Source: Tritrichomonas foetus
Lineage: Eukaryota; Parabasalia; Tritrichomonadida; Tritrichomonadidae
Length of the DNA stretch: 64,000 nucleotides
Assembly (NCBI GenBank): GCA_001839685.1
Contig: MLAK01001382.1
Coordinates: 15,727-79,726 of the forward strand
Direction: 5' to 3'
Part shown: piece after piece, positions 50,136 to 59,901 of the stretch
Numbering within the stretch: the first letter of the stretch is position 1
How the letters are laid out: every line of letters starts with the position of its first letter
Program-made: the position numbers and the translations under genes
The notes under the pieces: generated by a model
Seen by the model: only the letters and a program-made list of their open reading frames with translations
What the model was told of the DNA's origin: nothing
Databases searched by the model: none

Positions 50136-51414
50136 TTCACATTATTTATTTATTGTTTGAATTAAAAATTTTACATATCGACAATTTTTTTTATAGTATT
50201 ATAATTTTTGCGATGATTGAAACTATGTTCAACGGCAAGTAATAAATCATTTTGAAGTGCGAATTGGTTCAGTATAAAATATTGCACAACAAAACAAACA
50301 TCTCAATCATTGTGAATCATATTATTGAATCTTATCCTTTGCAATAAAAGGTTGAGATAAGTACTAAACTATAATAATAAGAAATTTATAATTAGAATAA
50401 AATTTCGACATTGGCGATTTCAATATTTTAGACTCCATGTAACCGAAAAAGTTTTCCTTAATGAGCAGAATGGGTGATTGGCGTAGCAACTTTTTGTGAA
50501 GCTAATCACACTTTTCGTAAATCACTTTTTGTACGTAATTAATTTATTATTCACACAAAAAGCGCCATTCTTCAATTTTGGAAAATAACAACTCAAAAAG
50601 TTTCCCATTGAGTATTGGAGTTTCTGTCATCAGAAATAATTGAATGAAGGTAATTGAATTCACAAATCACTACCTCCATACGGTATTCCATCTCTCTATT
50701 ATGTTGAGCAAATAATTCTCAGAATATAAGATTAAATCAAAATACCAACACTATAACCTTTTTTTAAGTTTTTAAATTCCATAGAGATCATAAATTAGTA
50801 TTAGATCTAGTATAGTTGTTTCTATTAGTATTGAATCGCTTTTCAGAAAAAAAAATTATTTTTTCTGTTTTTTCTTTGAACTAATTAATTATCTTTGAAA
50901 TTTTTTTCTGTAAGTTTTGAAGAGTCAATCTTTTCTCCAAGTGAATCAACTATTTCCTTTAAACGACTACATGGTACAGTCTGTTTTAGCTTAGATTTTT
51001 CAATGCATTTCGAATTGAAGATTATTGAAGCATTTCAATTATTTTCAGATCAATTTGGGTTAAATCTTTTCAATTTTGGTTTTATATTAATTTTATTTCA
51101 ACAAATTGGATTTTTGGTCTTGTCCAAAAGTAAACTGTTATTGTTATTCCTCAATGCATATATAGTAGTCAAAATAACCAAAAAATATTGGATTTTCTTG
51201 AATTCCTCACATTTTTTCCAATTCATTTATATCATTGAAATTTTGATTTGACAAAAATTGAAATTTAATCTTTTCTATTGAATCCTTTCAGAAAAATCCC
51301 ACAATTTTTATAAATAATGAGTTTCTAAAGTTTATATTGTCTCATAATTGCCTCAAAAAAATATTCTTGTCCCCACAAAGTTTTATTCTATGAATTAATT
51401 ATTTGTGTGATATA
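50136..51414. other. Intergenic with a possible coding relic
   Basis: This 1.3-kb spacer lies between the two kinase genes. It holds small inverted repeats (for example GTGATT at 50474 with AATCAC at 50504) and the short minus-strand open stretch at 50885-51034. A 118-codon plus frame at about 50895-51251 starts at TTG and is hydrophobic from T-rich codons, so it is not called. Confidence 0.45.
50885..51034 (-). pseudogene. Possible decayed gene 3' end
   Basis: A 49-codon minus frame without Met ends at a stop at 50885. Its composition is coding-like: charged, helical, ending E-I-V-D-S-L-G-E-K-I-D-S-S-K-L-T-E-K-N-F. Another open stretch in a different frame continues upstream (L-T-Q-I-D-L-K-I-I-E-M-L-Q), as expected for a frameshifted relic. 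No family is recognised, and chance is not excluded. Confidence 0.25.
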
Positions 51415-52587
51415 ATGCATGCGAAAAAAACAATTGATATGCTTCATGAGAAAGAACTCTTAAGAGAACAAGAAAGCGAAAAGAAAGAGTTGAACCGAGA
51501 TCATATCAAAAGCGCGCTTTCACACAGGAAATATGAGTTCATCAGGCCAATAGGTGCCGGTAGTTTTGGATCCGTTTTTCTGATCCATTCTCAGAAATAC
51601 AATCAAGACTTTGTGGTAAAAGTGAGTGACTATAAAGGAAAGACAGGTGAACTGGACCAAACTGAAATCAATAATTTAATCAATTTAGTTCATCCAAACA
51701 TCATCAAAATGTATGAAACTTTCATCGAATATGATTACTTGTTTCTTGTCCTTGAATATTGTGAAGGAGGAAGTCTCGAAGATGTAGTCGAAAATTTTGG
51801 TCCCATTCGTGCCCCATTACTTTTTACATTATGTTCACAAATAATTACTGCTTTGAAACATTGCCACGATAGAAATATTGTTCATCGTGACTTAAAACCA
51901 GCAAATGTATTTATCGACAAAAACAAAAGACCAAAACTTGCAGATTTCGGTCTTTCCAACAAAATGGATGAAAATAGTAAATTGATAAAAGCATTTGGTG
52001 GAAGCAAGCCTTACATGGCACCTGAAATTTTTAATAGATGCGCTTATGATCCTTTTGCAGCTGATGTTTGGGCATTAGGTGTCACTTTCTATCAAATCTC
52101 TACAGGAAAGCTCCCATGGAATTCTACCAATATGAAAGAGATGAGATTGGCGATCACATTGGGTGTTGTGTCATTTAAGGGTACTAATGTGCCACCAATT
52201 TTTGCTCAACTCGTCAGACAAATGCTTGAAATTAAAGTCGAGAAAAGAATAACTCTTGATAAACTTCTCAATCATTCCATTTTCCAATTGAAAGAACAAA
52301 AAAGTCTTGGGAATGGATTATCTATAAAAGGAACATCTTCCAATGTCTCACAACTCAATCTCACTCTTTTCAAAACATCAAACAAGTCCAAAGATATACT
52401 CAATGTTGGAACAATTGATGAAAAAGAAAAAGACACAGATGGAGAAAAAGAAAAACCAATGAGGTTGGCTAATTGTGGAATTGTTTTATCTTTCCAAAAT
52501 GTATTACAGGCAGCAAAAATGAATTCAAGAGGAAGAAATGTTCATTCATCTAATTTAACCAATTTTGCTAACAAAACTTTTTTGTAA
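51415..52587 (+). CDS. Ser/Thr protein kinase (NEK/CAMK-like core)
   Basis: This 390-residue kinase has a charged N-terminal helix (residues 1-38) and a full catalytic domain at about 41-296: I46-G-A-G-S-F-G-S-V loop, Lys69 in V-V-K-V, H157-R-D-L-K-P-A-N, D177-F-G-L-S, A202-P-E, W-A-L-G-V. It should be active. The activation segment (K-A-F-G-G-S-K-P-Y-M) contains a Ser. The C-terminal about 95 residues are basic and low in conserved structure. The frame is open four codons upstream to a TTG; the first ATG is at 51415. No initiator motif is obvious. The subfamily is uncertain. Confidence 0.92.
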   Translation: MHAKKTIDMLHEKELLREQESEKKELNRDHIKSALSHRKYEFIRPIGAGSFGSVFLIHSQKYNQDFVVKVSDYKGKTGELDQTEINNLINLVHPNIIKMYETFIEYDYLFLVLEYCEGGSLEDVVENFGPIRAPLLFTLCSQIITALKHCHDRNIVHRDLKPANVFIDKNKRPKLADFGLSNKMDENSKLIKAFGGSKPYMAPEIFNRCAYDPFAADVWALGVTFYQISTGKLPWNSTNMKEMRLAITLGVVSFKGTNVPPIFAQLVRQMLEIKVEKRITLDKLLNHSIFQLKEQKSLGNGLSIKGTSSNVSQLNLTLFKTSNKSKDILNVGTIDEKEKDTDGEKEKPMRLANCGIVLSFQNVLQAAKMNSRGRNVHSSNLTNFANKTFL

Positions 52588-52862
52588 GATTTTTTGCTTC
52601 ATGATTTTGGGAATTTTTTTTTTGCGGAATTTTAAATACATAGAATAGAACCTTGAATGTATTCCATATATTTGATTAAATGTTTCTCATTATGATGTAC
52701 TATTAGCTGATGCATTCCATGAAAAAAATGCGGGAGTTTTTATTAAATGTGATTTAACAATAATATTTTTTTTGTTTAAGATCAAAATGAAATGAAAAAG
52801 CATATAAAAATGTTTCTCATCCTTCATTTCATTCATATCTTTTATTCTTCTTCTTCTTCTTC

Positions 52863-52900
<38 letters not shown>

Positions 52901-53217
52901 ATTGAATGGACCAAATCAATCGAGAATAATTATGTATTTTTTATTTTTGAATAGGAATGAAATATTTGGATACCCAATTATGAAATGGATATAATGAGAA
53001 CTGATTATTTGATAATTCCGAATTGTTTTGTATATCAGAGAAAAAAACATTTCAAAACATTAACTGGCAAACGTGTATTTTGAAAATGGAGAGTTTTATC
53101 AGGCATATTATTTAAATGAATGCATTTTAATCGTCTTTACCCATGTTCACAAAAATTCAATTCATTGAATTAATCAATTACCCAAAATTTTGGGAAAAGT
53201 GGCAGAATTAACTTTTT
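52588..53217. other. Intergenic with microsatellite
   Basis: AT-rich gap between kinase 2 and the ubiquitin-hydrolase-like giant, holding the trinucleotide run at 52845-52898. A minus open frame over that run is composition-driven. No gene seen. Confidence 0.55.
52845..52898. repeat. (TTC)6(TTA)12 microsatellite
   Basis: Six TTC units pass directly into twelve TTA units. It is likely length-variable among isolates. Confidence 0.9.
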
Positions 53218-56200
53218 ATGGAAGCAGAAGATTTCCCGACCTGGACAAAAACCTTCTGTGCTCTCATAGAAGATAAAGGCGATATATCAATACATATTAT
53301 TCAGTGTAACGAATTTATCGAACAGATCTTAACAACATCAGAATTAGATCCTCCAAATACCGAAAAAACAGCTGAATTTCTCGAGCAATCAATTCCAAAA
53401 ATTATCAAAAATGTTGTAAAAGTACGGTATATTCGAAACGAGTATCAAGAATTATATAAATCAGTGATTACAAATTTGATATCATTATATTCTTGGGTTT
53501 TTACTTCAGATTATTTTCCTCTGTATGATACATTCATTCCATTGTTTGATGAAGATAAAACAATTTACCAAGAAAACAACGGCGGCCAAAAACCGTCCGC
53601 CTTTTGGCAAGAAGTGACAAATCAATTTGTTGAACTTGCAAGTCTACAAATTATGGTTTCTCGATTTTTAGATGATGGAATAACTCCCCATCACTTTTTT
53701 TGCTGCTTAAAAGTTCTTTTCTCACTTCTTCCAAAACTCGATGCTCAAATTTCAATTGAGTTATCACAACAGCTTTCAGATTCTTTTGCTCAATATTTAA
53801 ACGAAGATGATTTTTCAAATCACGATGAAGACGAAATGGATTATTTAATTGAATCTTTATCAATTCTTTTGTCAATAATGAAATTAGTTTCAGATCAATC
53901 CATTGTTCAACAACATTTTAGTTCTTATTTTCGATTAATTAAATATTTTCTTGATAATTTAAATGAAGAAGATCATTTAGATATTGGAATATCAATTGCT
54001 CTACCCTTTTTTAAATTTAATGATCCTGAAATCAGCAAACAATTACGTGATTACATCATTGAATCAGAAGTTATCAATCATTTTGATGAAATATCTGACG
54101 TATTTCAAATCAAACTACTAAAAGTTTTAAAAGAATCAATGGATGTACAGTTTTTAGTAAAAATACTGGATGGTTTAGATGATGAAAATTTTATTGAAAT
54201 TGTTCAAGACTTCAATCTTGAATTAATGACAGAATTTCTTGATAAAGTTGATCAAAATAATGAAACAATTGCTTTTAATTTAATTGAAATTGCTGTTTTA
54301 TTAAAAGATAATCCGGATATTCAAGAATTAATTTTAAATAATGTTTTAAATAAATTCAATTTACAAACTGCTCAAGTTAAACAATTTAATCTCTTATTTC
54401 ATCCATTTCAATCATTAATTTTTGATGCGTGTATGAATAATATTGCAAAACATCCTATTTTTATTTCTTTGCTTGAAGATTTGGTTTTAAAAACACAAAT
54501 TGAGATTGATGAAGCATGCATAAACACAATTTTAAATTATGCAGTGGAAGAAAAACTAGAAGTTTTTTCTCTTTTACGTGCTTTTTACAAGCGAACTACA
54601 TTTCAATTAAAACATGAACAAATTGAAATCTTATTTAGTGATCTTGAACAAGATAAAGTCGTTCAATTTTTAAATGATCTTCTTGTTGAAAGAGGAATTG
54701 AAATTTTTAAAAGTGACATCACTCAAATTTTCAATGAAATTGAGGTTAAAAATGAGGCTTTTATTAAATTAGTTTATAATTATATAATTGGATATAATGT
54801 TTTCAATAAGAATATTGTTTCGACACTGAGAGCAACTCCATCAATGGCACCATCAGCTGAACAAATAAAATCCATATTACTAAAAGTCCCAGAAAATTAT
54901 AAAGTTGTTCAATGGCCATTAAATTATTTTAATCATCTCTGGAATTTACTACCTTTGGATAACCTTGTTGATAAATTACTATTTAAGATATTGACAAGTG
55001 TTCAATCAAATATAATTAAAGACATGATTATTGACCTTGTTAATTTGATTATGGAGTTTAATTCGAATGAAATAAGACCATATTTATCACTTTTGCTTAG
55101 TGCTGTGAAGAAAATTGAATCTTCAGTGAATCTAAAAGACATTGGAATTGCCCAACATTACTGTCTTGGAGATATTCCTGAAAGTGATGGAAATAATGAA
55201 TTTCACTTTACTTATACAGAAAAGTTTTCAGTGAAAACATATTCAATCCCAAATGTCAATGAACTATTGAAAATTGCTGCATTGAAACTTAATTCCACAG
55301 CTGATTCACTAACATTACGAGATAATTACAATCATCCACTATCTAATAATAAACCACCTCCTAAAGGACAAACCAACTTCATTATAACTGGCAATATCAC
55401 CCCGATAAACTATAATGAATATCCATCATGTACTTTATCAGAATTAGATTTTTCATCACATCTTTTAACTTTATTTGCGGGTGAATTAGACGAGGAAACA
55501 TCCAAAGTAATTCAAGAATTTCTTGAATATTTACCAACTAATCCACAAATCCAAGAGCTTGTTTACATGCCTGATGAATTAATTGAAGCCTTAAAATCAC
55601 AAGAAAATCCCATTCCTTATCGATATATGATCAAGGCAACTTTACGCCGTCGTAAATCTACTGAAATAATTGACCTTTTTAAGAATTCCTCAATTTTCCA
55701 AGCAATTAAAAATGATTTTATCACCAATAGATTTAATGGAACAGAAAACTATTATTTATTAGAATTTATGAATCATTTCTTTAATGATAATGCTGTTCCT
55801 GAACCAACTTTCATTAAATTATTGCTTAATATCCTTCAATGCCAGAATGATGAGTACAACAAATCTAAAAAAGTTATAATCCATCTTTTGAATCGCTATA
55901 TTTCTAATAATGATCATAAAATAATCATCAGGCAAATTTTAACAGAAAATGAATATGTTGAATCTCTAATTCAAAATTGTAAAGATGGCATTTGGGACCA
56001 ATTTAAATTATTCTTAACACAATGCTTGGATCATTCATTATTTTATAATCTTTTCACAAAATATCCAGACAATTATCGAAATGTTGAATTATTATTAATG
56101 ATTTTGAATTCATTAGTTCAATCCGATAAAAAAGAAGAAATTATAAATCTATCGATTGAATTACTGCCAAATTTTGACATAAACATTTCATCTAAAATCC

Positions 56201-59200
56201 TTGATATCATTTTAAACGATAATGTTGTTAACGAAGAAAATGTAAATCGAATTTTTGATTTAGCTATTTTAATTCCAAAAGATGATATTCGTGATCAAAT
56301 TTTGAATAAATTATTCGCTTTTGTGAAAAATGAAGAATCACCAAAACATTGTTGTTTAATGCGTTTCTTTGATATTCTATCAAAAACCAGATACTCTGGG
56401 AATAAACGTAAATATGGTCAACAAGAAAGATATCATAAAGAATATGTCAAACAACAACTTTTACATCTAAAAGTGTTCAGAAATTCTGTATTTGAACAAA
56501 ATAGTGAAAACAAAGAAATAGTTAAACTCCAAAAATATTTTGCTAAAAATATGTTAAATGGTCAAGAAGTGCCATTCAAATATGTTGATTCTAATAAAAT
56601 GTCACCTTATAAGCATTTAACAAAAATAATGAATGGCCTTCCAAAAGAATTTGTTGATCAGAATTTTACATTTGTTACTTCACAATGTCTTCTTGACCCT
56701 TCTGTTTTAGAAAATATTGATCAGATAAATCCTTATATTGTTGTTCATCTGACTCAATATTCACCATGTGACTTACCAACAGAATTAAAAGTTTTGGATC
56801 AAAATTACAGATTGACCGGAATCATTACTAAACAGAAAAGTGATACAAAAATTTATCGAAGTATTGTGTTCGAAGGAAATACTTGGCTAATTTATCATGA
56901 TCAGTTTTTAAATCGAGCTGATGAGACTAATCTTTTACCAATCTTCCAAGGTGTTATGCAAAACATCTTTTCAATGGCTCCTTATATTCTATTTTACACA
57001 CGTGAAAATGATATTAATAATTTCCAAATTAATTTTAATGAATCAGCTTACATTAGTTGTCAACTTTTACATTTCGATTCATCTAAAATACCTAAAACTG
57101 TCATTAAAAATCTCGAAAAGGCCGCTGATTTGAAATTACTATCGAAAAATGCTTTATCGCATACAATTTGCAGTTTTATTGAATCAAATGCAACATCAAA
57201 ACAACTCTTTTTCTTTTATTTAAATATGTATTCGAGATGTCCAAATGTTTCTTTTAGTTTGAAATTTGAAAGACGTTTGATGAATGAAGAAATTCCAGAT
57301 ATTAATGACATTCTTAATAATCTTGATATAATTTGTGATTGTTATCGAAAAGTTACTGCAATTGATTGTATTAATACAATTTCTACACTCTTACATAATG
57401 TTGTAATAAATTATTCATATGATTCAGTTAAACATCTAATTAAAAATTTAGTTGAAACATTTCCTGAAATTACTTGGTTCCGTGCACAGAGTCAAATGTG
57501 TCGAGTTATCTTATCATTTTTATTAAATCATCAAAATGAAGCCGAACAATTTTGTAGATCCTTAAATATTCAAAAAATGTTAATTGATACTCTGAAGTCA
57601 AATTATTCGAATAACCGTCCATTAAATTATGTGAATTCAATTGATGGTTCAACAATAATGCATTGTTTATCATATTTTATAGATGATAATCTCCGAATTT
57701 TATTAGATTTAATTGCACAATTAATGGCAACCAAATTACATGAAGTTTATTTTACAATTTTGATGTTGAAGTGCGTAAAGAATCAAATATTCACTTATGA
57801 TGAAATAATGAATCGTTTAATCAATCGTGATTCTTTTTCACGTGTGAAAATACAAAAAATTCTATGTGATGGTCTGAAAAGACTTTCTAGTGATACTGAA
57901 GTGTCAGAAATTGCTTCACTCTTTGAAAGTAATAAGGAACTTCTAAGTTTTATTGAACATATTTTCATTGAAATTGAGCATGATAGGAGGTTACAAGATT
58001 CCTTGATTTCTACTGGATCCTTATTCTTTGTAAGACTTTTAAATCCAAGTTTGTTTTCTAAAACTGTATCAGATAAAGTTTATGAAGTAATAAATAGACT
58101 ATTAGTTGTTTCTAAAACTGAAGATTTCACAGATTTTGCATTAAAGTTTACAATGTATTTTGACTCTACAAACTCCTTAAATATAATTAAACTTCTTGTT
58201 GATAAATTCCTTGTTGAAAGACCAAAGCTTGCTCGCAGTTTGATTTCTCGAGTTGATCTCATTAAAAATGATATTGAAATGACAAATACTTACTTTGAAT
58301 TATTGAATATGTTCAAAGAAAATGAAATTTCCCAACTAATTCCATTACTTATCCCTTATATATGTAATGCAAAGGATTTGAGATTCTTTAAGAAATTTAT
58401 CAACCATGATATTTTATCTCTTGATGCTTGGGATTCTATTCTATCTAAAATCGAAAAATGTGATGATTTCAATGATTACTACATTCTAGAAGAATTTATT
58501 GAGGCTGTCCTAAATGTTGACAAGCGTTCATCTCTAGCCTATTCTATTGTTTTCTCAAAACAGAGAAATTTCATTCCAGGATGTTTTATTCGATTTTTGT
58601 TTCTGATTAACCCAGATCAAAAAGTCGACATCAACATGCTCATTAATAGTTTAAACTTTGCAATTGAATCTGCAAACAAAAATGAAAACGAACTTCAATA
58701 TGTTGACTACTTTCTCACACGTTCTCTAAATTATTTCAAAAATATCAACCTTCCTCAACATAAAGTTAATGAATCCAACAATCAAGCAAATAATGAATTA
58801 TGCGATGAAACTGGTGATGGAAGCAATGAAAATGGAGAAGTTATGTTGAATATTCCTGAATTCTGCGAATTTACATTAAAATATGCTAATTCTGCAACTT
58901 CTGACAAGCTTGTTCAACTTGTTAAAGTTGTTTACCAGCAGAATCCAATCTTTAAAGAATTGATTGAAGATGAAATTGAAACCCAAATTCATCGAGATAT
59001 TGAATGTCCTAATCTGGTTGCCCTAAAAATGCAACTTGAAAAAGACACTATCAAAATAGGAAAAATTGTCGAATTACATAATGAAGCCGTGAATAAAGTT
59101 GCTGATGCAACAAAGACTTCGGAATTTTTATTTGATTTCTATTTGTCACAACAATATGAAAAAACCGAATTAGCGCCTCTTCTTTTCCATACTTCGCAAC

Positions 59201-59724
59201 TTGTTTCGAAATCCGAAAAAGCATTCTTTTCAAAATCATTTCTGAACATGAATAAAACTGATTTTACACTTTTCTTGAAAAAATTTAGTCGAACAATGAA
59301 TCCATTAAATTCTACCCCAATTGATATGAAAAGATGCTGGTTTTTAATTAAAACAGTACATGATTTCAAAGAAATGATTATACGTTCGATACCTCTTGAT
59401 CGAAGACGAATCATCATGATTGCAGAAATGAGCGAGCCTTTTCGGAAATATGCAGTAAAAGTGTTTGATATCAAAAATGAAGAAATGAAAATCATAGTTC
59501 CATCATCAAAGAATGAAAACCCAAATAATGATAGAAATGGAGATCAGAATAATTCTGAACAGATGGAATATCAAAAAAATGATGATCAAGTTTCAATTCC
59601 AAGAGAAGCAAAAAGTATGCCGATCTTAAACAACAAAACAAGAAATTCATCAAATAATAGTCCAAATAAAAATACAGAAAACACTAAACCGTATTTCTTT
59701 AGAAGACCAGATCCAAAGAAATAA
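53218..59724 (+). CDS. Giant ubiquitin-hydrolase (USP, C19)-like protein, catalytically dead
   Basis: This 2,168-residue protein is mostly alpha-helical solenoid, resembling the USP9X/USP34 group. A ubiquitin-like fold lies near residues 660-725 (F-H-F-T-Y-T-E-K-F, L-T-L-R-D-N-Y-N-H-P-L). A reduced USP domain covers about 1060-1275. Its first helix aligns as Y1072 ... Q-Q-L-L-H-L-K-V-F-R, where active enzymes have C-Y-x-N-S-x-x-Q-Q-L-F-M-I-P-x-F-R, so the nucleophile Cys is Tyr. The His box, normally G-V-L-V-H-S-G-x-x-x-x-G-H-Y, reads G1201-I-I-T-K-Q-K-S-D-T-K-I-Y1213, so the His is also Tyr. The end of the fold (W-L-I-Y-H-D, Y-I-L-F-Y-T-R) is kept. It probably binds ubiquitin or partners as a scaffold without cleaving. 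The C-terminal tail is Asn/Ser-rich and basic. Confidence 0.82.
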   Translation: MEAEDFPTWTKTFCALIEDKGDISIHIIQCNEFIEQILTTSELDPPNTEKTAEFLEQSIPKIIKNVVKVRYIRNEYQELYKSVITNLISLYSWVFTSDYFPLYDTFIPLFDEDKTIYQENNGGQKPSAFWQEVTNQFVELASLQIMVSRFLDDGITPHHFFCCLKVLFSLLPKLDAQISIELSQQLSDSFAQYLNEDDFSNHDEDEMDYLIESLSILLSIMKLVSDQSIVQQHFSSYFRLIKYFLDNLNEEDHLDIGISIALPFFKFNDPEISKQLRDYIIESEVINHFDEISDVFQIKLLKVLKESMDVQFLVKILDGLDDENFIEIVQDFNLELMTEFLDKVDQNNETIAFNLIEIAVLLKDNPDIQELILNNVLNKFNLQTAQVKQFNLLFHPFQSLIFDACMNNIAKHPIFISLLEDLVLKTQIEIDEACINTILNYAVEEKLEVFSLLRAFYKRTTFQLKHEQIEILFSDLEQDKVVQFLNDLLVERGIEIFKSDITQIFNEIEVKNEAFIKLVYNYIIGYNVFNKNIVSTLRATPSMAPSAEQIKSILLKVPENYKVVQWPLNYFNHLWNLLPLDNLVDKLLFKILTSVQSNIIKDMIIDLVNLIMEFNSNEIRPYLSLLLSAVKKIESSVNLKDIGIAQHYCLGDIPESDGNNEFHFTYTEKFSVKTYSIPNVNELLKIAALKLNSTADSLTLRDNYNHPLSNNKPPPKGQTNFIITGNITPINYNEYPSCTLSELDFSSHLLTLFAGELDEETSKVIQEFLEYLPTNPQIQELVYMPDELIEALKSQENPIPYRYMIKATLRRRKSTEIIDLFKNSSIFQAIKNDFITNRFNGTENYYLLEFMNHFFNDNAVPEPTFIKLLLNILQCQNDEYNKSKKVIIHLLNRYISNNDHKIIIRQILTENEYVESLIQNCKDGIWDQFKLFLTQCLDHSLFYNLFTKYPDNYRNVELLLMILNSLVQSDKKEEIINLSIELLPNFDINISSKILDIILNDNVVNEENVNRIFDLAILIPKDDIRDQILNKLFAFVKNEESPKHCCLMRFFDILSKTRYSGNKRKYGQQERYHKEYVKQQLLHLKVFRNSVFEQNSENKEIVKLQKYFAKNMLNGQEVPFKYVDSNKMSPYKHLTKIMNGLPKEFVDQNFTFVTSQCLLDPSVLENIDQINPYIVVHLTQYSPCDLPTELKVLDQNYRLTGIITKQKSDTKIYRSIVFEGNTWLIYHDQFLNRADETNLLPIFQGVMQNIFSMAPYILFYTRENDINNFQINFNESAYISCQLLHFDSSKIPKTVIKNLEKAADLKLLSKNALSHTICSFIESNATSKQLFFFYLNMYSRCPNVSFSLKFERRLMNEEIPDINDILNNLDIICDCYRKVTAIDCINTISTLLHNVVINYSYDSVKHLIKNLVETFPEITWFRAQSQMCRVILSFLLNHQNEAEQFCRSLNIQKMLIDTLKSNYSNNRPLNYVNSIDGSTIMHCLSYFIDDNLRILLDLIAQLMATKLHEVYFTILMLKCVKNQIFTYDEIMNRLINRDSFSRVKIQKILCDGLKRLSSDTEVSEIASLFESNKELLSFIEHIFIEIEHDRRLQDSLISTGSLFFVRLLNPSLFSKTVSDKVYEVINRLLVVSKTEDFTDFALKFTMYFDSTNSLNIIKLLVDKFLVERPKLARSLISRVDLIKNDIEMTNTYFELLNMFKENEISQLIPLLIPYICNAKDLRFFKKFINHDILSLDAWDSILSKIEKCDDFNDYYILEEFIEAVLNVDKRSSLAYSIVFSKQRNFIPGCFIRFLFLINPDQKVDINMLINSLNFAIESANKNENELQYVDYFLTRSLNYFKNINLPQHKVNESNNQANNELCDETGDGSNENGEVMLNIPEFCEFTLKYANSATSDKLVQLVKVVYQQNPIFKELIEDEIETQIHRDIECPNLVALKMQLEKDTIKIGKIVELHNEAVNKVADATKTSEFLFDFYLSQQYEKTELAPLLFHTSQLVSKSEKAFFSKSFLNMNKTDFTLFLKKFSRTMNPLNSTPIDMKRCWFLIKTVHDFKEMIIRSIPLDRRRIIMIAEMSEPFRKYAVKVFDIKNEEMKIIVPSSKNENPNNDRNGDQNNSEQMEYQKNDDQVSIPREAKSMPILNNKTRNSSNNSPNKNTENTKPYFFRRPDPKK

Positions 59725-59795
59725 TTTTCTCAGAAATCCATTATTATTTTGTAAATTTTTTAGATAAGTTTTAATTTTATTCAACTCTTTCTGTA

Positions 59796-59798
<3 letters not shown>

Positions 59799-59826
<28 letters not shown>
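59799..59826. repeat. 28-bp uninterrupted T tract
   Basis: It lies in the 177-bp spacer where the ubiquitin-hydrolase-like gene (plus) and the M3 peptidase gene (minus) converge. It could affect 3' ends of either transcript, or be an assembly-prone homopolymer. Confidence 0.85.
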
Positions 59827-59901
59827 GTCCTTGTAAAATAAAAAATTATTGTTTTTGTAAGATATATTCATTCATTGAAAAGGTTTTCATTTATTAATAT
59901 T

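Noticed and set aside
50440..50620. Loose inverted similarities suggesting a second transposon-like element
   Set aside because: Only 6-8 bp arms with gaps, as expected by chance in such AT-rich sequence; no target duplication.
50895..51251. 118-codon plus frame between the kinases
   Set aside because: TTG start and Phe/Leu/Ile-rich sequence caused by T-rich DNA; the minus strand there is more protein-like.
52690..52914. 74-codon minus frame over the trinucleotide run
   Set aside because: Made of poly-Ile and poly-Arg from (TTA)n and (TTC)n.
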